NCBI RefSeq assembly: GCF_910589235.1
Contig: NC_060960.1
Location: 248,001 to 312,000 of the forward strand
Length of the DNA: 64,000 nucleotides
Source: Vespa crabro
Lineage: Eukaryota > Arthropoda > Insecta > Hymenoptera > Vespidae
Direction of reading: 5' to 3'
Shown here: piece by piece, positions 40,665 through 54,239 of the stretch
How positions within the stretch are numbered: the first letter of the stretch is position 1
How the letters are laid out: the number at the start of each line of letters is the position of its first letter
Notes under the pieces: model-generated
The model's database searches: none
Seen by the model: the letters and a program-made list of their open reading frames with translations, nothing else
What the model was told of the DNA's origin: nothing
Made by a program: the position numbers and the translations under genes

Positions 40665-41900
40665 TTGCATTTCATAAGATCAAACATCTATTTTATATTG
40701 GAATCAAAGCTTTTAACATTCTTTCATATTGTATATACGATTTTTCGCTCATATACGCGTATCGTCGAAAAACGAAAACTTGAAATCTCGTTCAATTTCA
40801 TTGATTTTATATTCCATCGATGCAAAATAAAGAATATAACAAGAATATATCATTTTTACTATGTTTAAATACGCGTTTTCATATGATAATTGTCGAAAAA
40901 CGTAATCGACATACGCGAATTTCGGTATATGCGAAGATAAAATCGTGAAATCTTTAATAATACTTGTGCCACAGTTAGGAAAATGTTACCAATCGATTCA
41001 GAACATTGCATTTCATAAGATCAAACATCTATTTTATATTGGAATCAAAGTTTTTAACATTCTTTCATATCGTATATACGATTTTTCGCTCATATACGCG
41101 TATCGTCGAAAAATGAAAACTTGAAATCTCGTTCAATTTCATTGATTTTATATTCCATCGATGCAGAATAAAGAATATAACAAGAATATAACGTTTTTAC
41201 TATGTTTAAATACGCGTTTTCATATGATAATTGTCGAAAAACGTAATCGACATACGCGAATTTCGGTATATGCGTAGATAAAATCGTGAAATCTTTAATA
41301 GTACTTGTGCCACAGTTAGGAAAATGTTACCAATCGATTCAGAACATTGCATTTCATAAGATCAAACATCTATTTTATATTGGAATCAAAGCTTTTAACA
41401 TTCTTTCATATCGTATATACGATTTTTCGCTCATATACGCGTATCGTCGAAAAACGAAAACTTGAAATCTCGTTCAATTTCATTGATTTTATATTCCATC
41501 GATGCAAAATAAAGAATATAACAAGAATATATCATTTTTACTATGTTTAAATACGCGTTTTCATATGATAATTGTCGAAAAACGTAATCGACATACGCGA
41601 ATTTCGGAATATGCGAAGATAAAATCGTGAAATCTTTAATAATACTTGTGCCACAGTTAGGAAAATGTTACCAATCGATTCAGAACATTGCATTTCATAA
41701 GACCAATTATCTACTTTATATTGGAATCAAAGTTTTTAAAATTCTTTCATATCGTATATACGATTTTTCGCTCATATACGCGTATCGTCGAAAAAAGAAA
41801 ACTTTAAATCTCGTTCAATTTCATTGATTTTATATTCTATCGATGCAGAATAAAGAATATAACAAGAATATAACGTTTTTACTATGTTTAAATACGCGTA
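40665..41900 (+). repeat. Dimer-spaced duplication, offset 682 bp
   Basis: Units 40665 and 41347 share AATCAAAGCTTTTAAC, GATGCAAAATAAAG and AATATATCATTTTTAC, with a one-base difference near 40729 (TATTGTATATACG against TATCGTATATACG). The intervening unit 41006 is of the ordinary class. This is a partial two-unit repeat. Confidence 0.8.
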
Positions 41901-43733
41901 TTCATATGATAATTGTAGAAAAACGTAATTGACATACGCGAATTTCGGTATATGCGAAGATTAAATCGTGAAATCTTTAATAATACTTGTGCCACAGTTA
42001 GGAAAATGTTACCAATCGATTCAGAACATTGCATTTCATAAGATCAAACATCTATTTTATATTGGAATCAAAGTTTTTAACATTCTTTCATATCGTATAT
42101 ACGATTTTTCGCTCATATACGCGTATCGTCGAAAAACGAAAACTTGAAATCTCTATCAATTTCATTGATTTTTTATTCCATCGATGCAGAATAAAGAATA
42201 TAACAAGAATATAACGTGTTTACTATGTTTAAATACGCGTTTTCATATGATAATTGTCGAAAAACGTAATCGGCATACGCGAATTTCGATATATGCGAAG
42301 AAAAAATCGTGAAATCTTTAATAATACTTGTACCACAGTTAGGAAAATGTTACCAATCGATTCAGAACATTGCATTTCATAAGATCAAACATCTATTTTA
42401 TATTGGAATCAAAGTTTTTAACATTCTTTCATATCGTATATACGATTTTTCGCTCATATACGCGTATCGTCGAAAAACGAAAACTTGAAATCTCTATCAA
42501 TTTCATTGATTTTATATTCCATCGATGCAGAATAAAGAATATAACAAGAATATAATGTCTTTACTATGTTTAATTACGCGTTTTCATATGATAATTGTCG
42601 AAAAACGTAATCGGCATACGCGAATTTCTGTATATGCGAAGATATAATCGTGAAATATTTAATAATACTTGTGCCACAGTTAGGAAAATGTTACCAATCG
42701 ATTCAGAACATTGCATTTCATAAGATCAAACATCTATTTTATATTGGAATCAAAGTTTTTAACATTCTTTCATATCGTATATACGATTTTTCGCTCATAT
42801 ACGCGTATCGTCGAAAAACGAAAACTTGAAATCTCGTTCAATTTCATTGATTTTATATTCCATCGATGCAGAATAAAGAATATAACAAGAATATAACGTT
42901 TTTACTATGTTTAAATACGCGCTTTGATATGATAATTGGCGAAAAACTTAATCGGCATACGCGAATTTCGGTATATGCGAAGATAAAATCGTGAAATCTT
43001 TAATAATACTTTTGCCACAGTTAGGAAAATGTTACCAATCGATTCAGAACATTGCATTTCATGAGATCAAACATCTATTTTATATTGGAATCAAAGTTTT
43101 TAACATTCTTTCATATCGTATATACGATTTTTCGCTCATAAACGCGTATCGTCGAAAAACGAAAACTTGAAATCTCGTTCAATTTCATTGATTTTATATT
43201 CCATCGATGCAAAATAAAGAATATAACAAGAATATAACATTTTTACTATGTTTAAATACGCGTTTTCATATGATAATTGTCGAAAAACGTAATCGACATA
43301 CGCGAATTTCGGAATATGCGAAGATAAAATCGTGAAATCTTTAATAATACTTGTGCCACAGTTAGGAAAATGTTACCAATCGATTCAGAACATTGCATTT
43401 CATAAGATCAAACATCTACTTTATATTGGAATCAAAGTTTTTAACATTCTTTCATATCTTATATACGATTTTTCGCTCATATACGCGTATCGTCGAAAAA
43501 AGAAAACTTTAAATCTCGTTCAATTTCATTGATTTTATATTCTATTGATGCAGAATAAAGAATATAACAAGAATATAACGTTTTTACTATGTTTAAATAC
43601 GCGTATTCATAAGATAATTGTAGAAAAACGTAATCGACATACGCGAATTTCGGTATATGCGAAGATAAAATCGTGAAATCTTTAATAGTACTTGTGCCAC
43701 AGTTAGGAAAATGTTACCAATCGATTCAGAACA

Positions 43734-44085
43734 TTGCATTTCATAAGATCAAACATCTATTTTATATTGGAATCAAAGCTTTTAACATTCTTTCATATCG
43801 TATATACGATTTTTCGCTCATATACGCGTATCGTCGAAAAACGAAAACTTGAAATCTCGTTCAATTTCATTGATTTTATATTCCATCGATGCAGAATAAA
43901 GAAAATAACAAGAATATAACAAGTATATAACGTTTTTACTATGTTTAAATACGTGTTTTCATATGATAATTGTCGAAAAACGTAATCGGCATACGCGAAT
44001 TTCGGTATATGCGAAGAAAAAATCGTGAAATCTTTAATAATACTTGTGCCACAGTTAGGAAAATGTTACCAATCGATTCAGAACA
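43734..44085 (+). repeat. 352-bp monomer with 11-bp internal duplication
   Basis: This is the only unit lengthened by more than one base. ATAACAAGAAT (43905-43915) is followed at once by ATAACAAGTAT (43916-43926), so 11 bp have been tandemly duplicated with one change. No other unit in the window carries the insertion, so it has not spread. Confidence 0.95.
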
Positions 44086-47000
44086 TTGCATTTCATAAGA
44101 TCAAACATCTATTTTATATTGGAATCAAAGTTTTTAACATTCTTTCATATCGTATATACGATTTTTCGCTCATATACGCTTATCGTCGAAAAACGAAAAC
44201 TTGAAATCTCGTTCAATTTCATTGATTTTATATTCTATCGATGCAGAATAAAGAATATAACAAGAATATAACGTTTTTACTATGTTTAAATACGCGTATT
44301 CATATGATAATTGTCGAAAAACGTAATCGACATTCGCGAATTTCGGTATCTGCGAAGATGAAATCGTGAAATCTTTAATAATACTTGTGCCACAGTTAGG
44401 AAAATGTTACCAATCGATTCAGAACATTGCATTTCATAAGATCAAACATCTATTTTATATTGGAATCAAAGTTTTTAACATTCTTTCATATCGTATATAC
44501 GATTTTTCGCTCATATACGCGTATCGTCGAAAAACGAAAACTTGAAATCTCGTTCAATTTCATTGATTTTATATTCCATCGATGCAGAATAAAGAATATA
44601 ACAAGAATATAACGTTTTTACTATGTTTAAATACGCGTTTTCATATGATAATTGGCGAAAAACGTAATCGGCATACGCGAATTTCGGTATATGCGAAGAT
44701 TAAATCGTGAAATCTTTAATAATTCTTGTGCCACAGTTAGGAAAATGTTACCAATCGATTCAGAACATTGCATTTCATGAGATCAAACATCTATTTTATA
44801 TTGGAATCAAAGTTTTTAACATTCTTTCATATCGTATATACGATTTTTCGCTCATAAACGCGTATCGTCGAAAAACGAAAACTTGAAATCTCGTTCAATT
44901 TCATTGATTTTATATTCCATCGATGCAAAATAAAGAATATAACAAGAATATAACATTTTTACTATGTTTAAATACGCGTTTTCATATGATAATTGTCGAA
45001 AAACGTAATCGGCATACGCGAATTTCGGTATATGCGAAGAAAAAATCGTGAAATCTTTAACAATACTTGTGCCACAGTTAGGAAAATGATACCAATCGAT
45101 TCAGAACATTGCATTTCATAAGATCAAACATCTATTTTATATTGGAATCAAAGTTTTTAACATTCTTTCATATCGTATATACGATTTTTCGCTCATATAC
45201 GCGTATCGTCAAAAACGAAAACTTGAAATCTCGTTCAATTTCATTGATTTTATATTCTATCGATGCAGAATAAAGAATATAACAAGAATATAACGTTTTT
45301 ACTATGTTTAAATACGCGTTTTCATATGATAATTGTCGAAAAACGTAATCGGCATACGCGAATTTCGGTATATGCGAAGAAAAAATCGTGAAATCTTTAA
45401 TAATACTTGTACCACAGTTAGGAAAATGTTACCAATCGATTCAGAACATTGCATTTCATAAGATCAAACATCTATTTTATATTGGAATCAAAGTTTTTAA
45501 CATTCTTTCATATCGAATATACGATTTTTCGCTCATATACGCGTATCGTCGAAAAACGAAAACTTGAAATCTCTATCAATTTCATTGATTTTTTATTCCA
45601 TCGATGCAGAATAAAGAATATAACAAGAATATAATGTCTTTACTATGTTTAAATACGCGTTTTCATATGATAATTGTCGAAAAACGTAATCGGCATACGC
45701 GAATTTCTGTATATGCGAAGATATAATCGTGAAATCTTTAATAATACTTTTGCCACAGTTAGGAAAATGTTACCAATCGATTCAGAACATTGCATTTCAT
45801 AAGATCAAACATCTATTTTATATTGGAATCAAAGCTGTTAACATTCTTTCATATCGTATATACGATTTTTCGCTCATATACGCGAATCGACGAAAAACGA
45901 AAACTTGAAATCTCGTTCAATTTCATTGATTTTATATTCCATCGATGGAGAATAAAGAATATAACAAGAATTTAATGTTTTTACTATGTTTAAATACGCG
46001 TTTTCATATGATAATTGTCGAAAAACGTAATCGGCATACGCGAATTTCGGTATATGCGAAGATAAAATCGTGAAATCTTTAATAATACTTGTGCCACAGT
46101 TAGGAAAATGTTACCAATCGATTCAGAACATTGCATTTCATAAGATCAAACATCTATTTTATATTGGAATCAAAGTTTTTAACATTCTTTCATATCGTAT
46201 ATACGATTTTTCGCTCATATACGCGTATCGTCGAAAAAAGAAAACTTTAAAACTCGTTCAATTTCATTGATTTTATATTCTATCGATGCAGAATAAAGAA
46301 TATAACAAGAATATAACGTTTTTAGTATGTTTAAATACGCGTATTCATATGATAATTGTAGAAAAACGTAATCGACATACGCGAATTTCGGTATATGCGA
46401 AGATGAAATCGTGAAATCTTTAATAGTACTTGTGCCACAGTTAGGAAAATGTTACCAATCGATTCAGAACATTGCATTTCATAAGATCAAACATCTATTT
46501 TATATTGGAATCAAAGCTTTTAACATTCTTTCATATCGTATATACGATTTTTCGCTCATATACGCGTATCGTAGAAAAACGAAAACTTGAAATTTCGTTC
46601 AATTTCATTGATTTTATATTCGATCGAAGCAGAATAAAGAATATAACAAGAATATAACGATTTTACTATGTTTTAATACGCGTTTTCATATGATAATTGT
46701 CGAAGAACGTAATCGACATACGCGAATTTCGGTGTATGCGAAGATAAAATCGTGAAATCTTTAATAATACTTGTGCCACAGTTAGGAAAAAGTTACCATT
46801 CGATTCGGAACATTGCATTTCATAAGATCAAAAATCTATTTTATATTGGAATCAAAGTTTTTAACATTCTTTCATATCGTATATACGATTTTCCGCTCAT
46901 ATACGCGTATAGTCGAAAGACGAAAACTTGAAATCTCGTTCAAATTCATTGATTTTAAATTCCATCGATGCAGAATAAAGAATATAACAAGAATATAACG

Positions 47001-47494
47001 TTTTTACTATGTTTAAATACGCGTTTTCATATGATAATGTTCGAAAAACGTAATCGACATAAGCGAATTTCGGTATATGCGAAGATAAAATCGTGAAATC
47101 TTTAATAATACTTGAGACACAGTTAGGAAAATGTTACCAATCGATTCAGAACATTGCATTTCATAAGATCAAACATCTATTTTATATTGGAATCAAAGTT
47201 TTTAACATTCTTTCATATCGTATATACGATTTTTCGCTCATATACGCGTATCGTCGAAAAACGAAAACTTGAAATCTCGTTCAATTTCATTGATTTTATA
47301 TTCTATCAATGCAGAATAAAGAATATAACAAGAATATAACGTTTATACTATGTTTAAATACGCGTATTCATATGATAATTGTAGAAAAACGTAATCGACA
47401 TACGCGAATTTCGGTATATGCGAAGATAAAATCGTGAAATCTTTAATAGTACTTGTGCCACAGTTAGGAAAATGTTACCAATCGATTCAGAACA

Positions 47495-47833
47495 TTGCAT
47501 TTCATAAGATCAAACATCTATTTTATATTGGAATCAAAGCTTTTAACATTCTTTCATATCGTATATACGATTTTTCGCTCATATACGCGTATCGTCAAAA
47601 ACGAAAACTTGAAATCTCGTTCAATTTCATTGATTTTATATTCTATCGATGCAGAATAAAGAATATAACAAGAATATAACGTTTTTACTTTTTTTAATAC
47701 GCATTTTCATATGATAATTGTCGAAAAACGTAATCGACATACGCGAATTTCGGTGTATGCGAAGATAAAATCGTGAAATCTTTAATAATACTTGTGCCAC
47801 AGTTAGGAAAATGTTACCAATCGATTCAGAACA
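47495..47833 (+). repeat. 339-bp monomer with two deletions (copy 1)
   Basis: One base is lost in CGTATCGTCAAAAACG (about 47590-47602) and one in ACTTTTTTTAATACGC (about 47688-47702). The second also removes the usual TACTATGTTTAAATACG context. Both deletions recur in unit 49880, which shows that the two descend from one copy. Confidence 0.92.
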
Positions 47834-49879
47834 TTGCATTTCATAAGATCAAACATCTATTTTATATTGGAATCAAAGTTTTTAACATTCTTTCATATCG
47901 AATATACGATTTTTCGCTCATATACGCGTATCGTCGAAAAACGAAAACTTGAAATCTCTATCAATTTCATTGATTTTTTATTCCATCGATGCAGAATAAA
48001 GAATATAACAAGAATATAATGTCTTTACTATGTTTAAATACGCGTTTTCATATGATAATTGTCGAAAAACGTAATCGGCATTCGCGAATTTCTGTATATG
48101 CGAAGATATAATCGTGAAATCTTTAATAATACTTGTGCCACAGTTAGGAAAATGTTACCAATCGATTCAGAACATTGCATTTCATAAGATCAAACATCTA
48201 TTTTATATTGGAATCAAAGCTGTTAACATTCTTTCATATCGTATATACGATTTTTCGCTCATATACGCGAATCGACGAAAAACGAAAACTTGAAATCTCG
48301 TTCAATTTCATTGATTTTATATTCCATCGATGGAGAATAAAGAATATAACAAGAATATAATGTTTTTACTATGTTTAAATACGCGTTTTCATATGATAAT
48401 TGTCGAAAAACGTAATCGGCATACGCGAATTTCGGTATATGCGAAGATAAAACCGTGAAATCTTTAATAATACTTGTGCCACAGTTAGGAAAATGTTACC
48501 AATCGATTCAGAACATTGCATTTCATAAGATCAAACATCTATTTTATATTGGAATCAAAGTTTTTAACATTCTTTCATATCGTATATACGATTTTTCGCT
48601 CATATACGCGTATCGTCGAAAAACGAAAACTTGAAATCTCGTTCAATTTCATTGATTTTATATTCCATCGATGCAGAATAAAGAATATAACAAGAATATA
48701 ACGTTTTTACTATGTTTAAATACGCGTTTTCATATGATAATTGTCGAAAAACGTAATCGGCATACGCGAATTTCGGTATATGCGAAGATGGAATCGTGAA
48801 ATCTTTAATAAAACTTGTGCCACAGTTAGGAAAATGTTACCAATCGATTCAGAACATTGCATTTCATAAGATCAAACATCTATTTTATATTGGAATCAAA
48901 GTTTTTAACATTCTTTCATATCGTATATACGATTTTTCGCTCATATACGCGTATCGTCGAAAAAAGAAAACTTTAAAACTCGTTCAATTTCATTGATTTT
49001 ATATTCTATCGATGCAGAATAAAGAATATAACAAGAATATAACGTTTTTAGTATGTTTAAATACGCGTATTCATATGATAATTGTAGAAAAACGTAATCG
49101 ACATACGCGAATTTCGGTATATGCGAAGATGAAATCGTGAAATCTTTAATAGTACTTGTGCCACAGTTAGGAAAATGTTACCAATCGATTCAGAACATTG
49201 CATTTCATAAGATCAAACATCTATTTTATATTGGAATCAAAGCTTTTAACATTCTTTCATATCGTATATACGATTTTTCGCTCATATACGCGTATCGTCG
49301 AAAAACGAAAACTTGAAATTTCGTTCAATTTCATTGATTTTATATTCGATCGAAGCAGAATAAAGAATATAACAAGAATATAACGATTTTACTATGTTTA
49401 AATACTCGTTTTCATATGATAATTGGCGAAAAACGTAATCGGCATACGCGAATTTCGGTATATGCGAAGATAAAATCGTGAAATCTTTAATAATACTTGA
49501 GACACAGTTAGGAAAATGTTACCAATCGATTCAGAACATTGCATTTCATAAGATCAAACATCTATTTTATATTGGAATCAAAGTTTTTAACATTCTTTCA
49601 TATCGTATATACGATTTTTCGCTCATATACGCGTATCGTCGAAAAACGAAAACTTGAAATCTCGTTCAATTTCATTGATTTTATATTCTATCAATGCAGA
49701 ATAAAGAATATAACAAGAATATAACGTTTATACTATGTTTAAATACGCGTATTCATATGATAATTGTAGAAAAACGTAATCGACATACGCGAATTTCGGT
49801 ATATGCGAAGATAAAATCGTGAAATCTTTAATAGTACTTGTGCCACAGTTAGGAAAATGTTACCAATCGATTCAGAACA

Positions 49880-50218
49880 TTGCATTTCATAAGATCAAAC
49901 ATCTATTTTATATTGGAATCAAAGCTTTTAACATTCTTTCATATCGTATATACGATTTTTCGCTCATATACGCGTATCGTCAAAAACGAAAACTTGAAAT
50001 CTCGTTCAATTTCATTGATTTTATATTCTATCGATGCAGAATAAAGAATATAACAAGAATATAACGTTTTTACTTTTTTTAATACGCATTTTCATATGAT
50101 AATTGTCGAAAAACGTAATCGACATACGCGAATTTCGGTGTATGCGAAGATATAATCGTAAAATCTTTAATAATACTTGTGCCACAGTTATGAAAGTGTT
50201 ACCAATCGATTCAGAACA
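49880..50218 (+). repeat. 339-bp monomer with two deletions (copy 2)
   Basis: This unit carries the same two deletions as unit 47495, 2385 bp upstream. The copies match through GGTGTATGCGAAG, then part at ATATAATCGTAAAATC and TTATGAAAGTGTTACC, which are found only here. The divergence marks the right limit of the block duplication. Confidence 0.92.
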
Positions 50219-51032
50219 TTGCATTTCATAAGATCAAAAATCTATTTTATATTGGAATCAAAGTTTTTAACATTCTTTCATATCGTATATACGATTTTCC
50301 GCTCATATACGCGTATCGTCGAAAGTCGAAAACTTGAAATCTCGTTCAATTTCATTGATTTTATATTCCATCGATGCAGAATAAAGAATATAACAAGAAT
50401 ATAACGTTTTTACTATGTTTTAATACGCGTTTTCATATGATAATTGTCGAAGAACGTAATCGACATACGCGAATTTCGGTGTATGCGAAGATAAAATCGT
50501 GAAATCTTTAATAATACTTGTGCCACAGTTAGGAAAATGTTACCAATCGATTCAGAACATTGCATTTCATAAGATCAGTCATCTATTTTTTATTGGAATC
50601 AAAGTTTTTAACATTCTTTCATATCGTATATACGATTTTTCGCTCATATACGCGTATCGTCGAAAAACGAAAACTTGAAATCTCGTTCAATTTCATTGAT
50701 TTTATATTCCATCGATGCAGAATAAAGAATATAACAAGAATATAACGTTTTTACTATGTTTTAATACGCGTTTTCATATGATAATTGTCGAAGAACGTAA
50801 TCGACATACGCGAATTTCGGTGTATGCGAAGATAAAATCGTGAAATCTTTAATAATACTTGTGCCACAGTTAGGAAAATGTTACCATTCGATTCGGAACA
50901 TTGCATTTCATAAGATCAAAAATCTATTTTATATTGGAATCAAAGTTTTTAACATTCTTTCATATCGTATATACGATTTTCCGCTCATATACGCGTATAG
51001 TCGAAAGACGAAAACTTGAAATCTCGTTCAAA

Positions 51033-51841
51033 TTCATTGATTTTATATTCCATCGATGCAGAATAAAGAATATAACAAGAATATAACGTTTTTACTATGT
51101 TTAAATACGCGTTTTCATATGATAATTGTCGAAAAACGTAATCGGCATACGCGAATTTCTGTATATGCGAAGATATAATCGTGAAATCTTTAATAATACT
51201 TGTGCCACAGTTAGGAAAATGTTACCAATCGATTCAGAACATTGCATTTCATAAGATCAAACATCTATTTTATATTGGAATCAAAGCTGTTAACATTCTT
51301 TCATATCGTATATACGATTTTTCGCTCATATACGCGTATCGTCGAAAAACGAAAACTTGAAATCTCGTTCAATTTCATTGATTTTATATTCCATCGATGC
51401 AGAATAAAGAATATAACAAGAATATAACGTTTTTACTATGTTTAAATACGCGTTTTCATATGATAATTGTCGAAAAACGTAATCGGCATACGCGAATTTC
51501 TGTATATGCGAAGATATAATCGTGAAATCTTTAATAATACTTGTGCCACAGTTAGGAAAATGTTACCAATCGATTCAGAACATTGCATTTCATAAGATCA
51601 AACATCTATTTTATATTGGAATCAAAGCTGTTAACATTCTTTCATATCGTATATACGATTTTTCGCTCATATACGCGTATCGTCGAAAAACGAAAACTTG
51701 AAATCTCGTTCAATTTCATTGATTTTATATTCCATCGATGCAGAATAAAGAATATAACAAGAATATAACGTTTTTACTATGTTTAAATACGCGTTTTCAT
51801 ATGATAATTGTCGAAAAACGTAATCGGCATACGCGAATTTC
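51033..51841 (+). repeat. Single-monomer tandem duplication
   Basis: Sequence 51033-51500 matches 51374-51841 base for base by eye, at an offset of exactly one unit. The shared variants are AAAGCTGTTAAC, TTTCTGTATATGCG and GAAGATATAATCG. Adjacent units elsewhere usually differ at several positions, so this is a recent one-unit amplification. Confidence 0.88.
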
Positions 51842-54239
51842 GGTATATGCGAAGATAAAATCGTGAAATCTTTAATAATACTTGTGCCACAGTTAGGAAA
51901 ATGTTACCAATCGATTCAGAACATTGCATTTCATAAGATCAAACATCTATTTTATATTGGAATCAAAGTTTTTAACATTCTTTCATATCGAATATACGAT
52001 TTTTCGCTCATATACGCGTATCGTCGAAAAACGAAAACTTGAAATCTCTATCAATTTCATTGATTTTTTATTCCATCGATGCAGAATAAAGAATATAACA
52101 AGAATATAATGTCTTTACTATGTTTAAATACGCGTTTTCATATGATAATTGTCGAAAAACGTAATCGGCATACGCGAATTTCTGTATATGCGAAGATATA
52201 ATCGTGAAATCTTTAATAATACTTGTGCCACAGTTAGGAAAATGTTACCAATCGATTCAGAACATTGCATTTCATAAGATCAAACATCTATTTTATATTG
52301 GAATCAAAGCTGTTAACATTCTTTCATATCGTATATACGATTTTTCGCTCATATACGCGTATCGACGAAAAACGAAAACTTGAAATCTCGTTCAATTTCA
52401 TTGATTTTATATTCCATCGATGCAGAATAAAGAATATAACAAGAATATAACGTTTTTACTATGTTTAAATACGCGTTTTCATATGATAATTGTCGAAAAA
52501 CGTAATCGGCATACGCGAATTTCGGTATATGCGAAGATAAAATCGTGAAATCTTTAATAATACTTGTGCCACAGTTAGGAAAATGTTACCAATCGATTCA
52601 GAACATTGCATTTCATAAGATCAAACATCTATTTTATATTGGAATCAAAGTTTTTAACATTCTTTCATATCGTATATACGATTTTTCGCTCATATACGCG
52701 TATCGTCGAAAAACGAAAACTTGAAATCTCGTTCAATTTCATTGATTTTATATTCCATCGATGCAGAATAAAGAATATAACAAGAATATAACGTTTTTAC
52801 TATGTTTTAATACGCGTTTTCATATGATAATTGTCGAAGAACGTAATCGACATACGCGAATTTCGGTGTATGCGAAGATAAAATCGTGAAATCTTTAATA
52901 ATACTTGTGCCACAGTTAGGAAAATGTTACCATTCGATTCGGAACATTGCATTTCATAAGATCAAAAATCTATTTTATATTGGAATCAAAGTTTTTAACA
53001 TTCTTTCATATCGTATATACGATTTTCCGCTCATATACGCGTATAGTCGAAAGACGAAAACTTGAAATCTCGTTCAAATTCATTGATTTTATATTCTATC
53101 GATGCAGAATAAAGAATATAACAAGGACATAACGTTTTTACTATGTTTAAATACGCGTTTTCGTATGATAATTGTCGAAAAACCTAATCGGCATACGCGA
53201 ATTTCGGTATATGCGAAGATAAAATCGTGAAATCTTTAATAATACTTGTGCCACAGTCAGGAAAATGTTACCAATCGATTCAGAAAATTGCATTTCATAA
53301 GATCAAACATCTATTTTATATTGGAATCAAAGTTTTTAACATTCTTTCATATCGTATATACGATTTTTCGCTCATATACGCGTATCGTCGAAAAACGAAA
53401 ACTTGAAATCTCGTTCAATTTCATTGATTTTATATTCCATCGATGCAGAATAATGAATATAACAAGAATATAACGTTTTTACTTTGTTTAAATACGCGTT
53501 TTCATGTGATAATTGTCGAAAAACGTAATCCACATACGCGAATTTCGGTATCTGCGAAGATAAAATCGTGAAATCTTTAATAATACTTGTGCCACAGTTA
53601 GGAAAATGTTACCAATCGATTCAGAACATTGCATTTCATAAGATCAAATATCTATTTTATATTGGAATCAAAGTTTTTAACATTCTTTCATATCGTATAT
53701 ACGATTTTTCGCTCATATACGCGTATCGTCGAAAAACGAAAACTTGAAATCTCGTTCAATTTCATTGATTTTATATTCCATCGATGAAGAATAATGAATA
53801 TAACAAGAATATAACGTTTTTACTATGTTTAAATACGCGTTTTCACATAATAATTGTCGAAAAACGTGATCGAAATACGCGAATTTCGGTATATGCGAAG
53901 ATAAAATCGTGAAATCATTAATAATACTTGTGCCACAGTTTGAAAAATGTTACGATTCTATTCATCTCATTGCATTTCTTAAGATCAAACATATATTTTA
54001 TATTGGAATCAAAGTATTTAACATTCTTTCATATCGTATATACGATTTTTCGATCATATACGCGTATCATCGAAAAACGAAAAGTTGAAATCTCGTTCAA
54101 TTTCATTGATTTTATATTCTATTGATGCAGAATAAAGAATATAACAAGAATATAACGTTTTTTCTATGTTTAAATACGCGTTTTCACATGATAATTTTCG
54201 AAAAACGTAATCGACATACCCGAATTTCGGTATATGCGA

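Larger units (their letters stand above)
45449..50218 (+). repeat. Heptamer higher-order repeat, two 2385-bp copies
   Basis: The copies are 45449-47833 and 47834-50218, both 2385 bp and seven units. Unit pairs are 45449/47834 (CGAATATACG, TCTCTATCAA), 45790/48175 (AAAGCTGTTAAC, CGAATCGACG, GATGGAGAAT), 46131/48857 (AAACTTTAAAACTCG), 46472/49198 (GATCGAAGCAG), 47154/49539 (TATCAATGCAG) and 47495/49880 (two shared deletions). Each copy has one unpaired unit, at different positions: 46813 between the fourth and fifth pairs in copy 1, and 48516 between the second and third in copy 2. Parts recur at 51924, 52265 and 52606. Confidence 0.88.
38900..53500 (+). repeat. Array domain E (GGCATACGCG subfamily)
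   Basis: Most units have GTTAGGAAAATG and CCATCGATGCAG, and many have CGTAATCGGCATACGCG. Further markers are AAATCTCTATCAATTTC, AATCAAAGCTTTTAAC and AATCAAAGCTGTTAAC, AATATATCATTTTTAC, and AATTGTAGAAAAACG. A heptamer-scale block is repeated at 45.4-50.2 kb, and parts of it recur up to about 53 kb. Confidence 0.7.
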
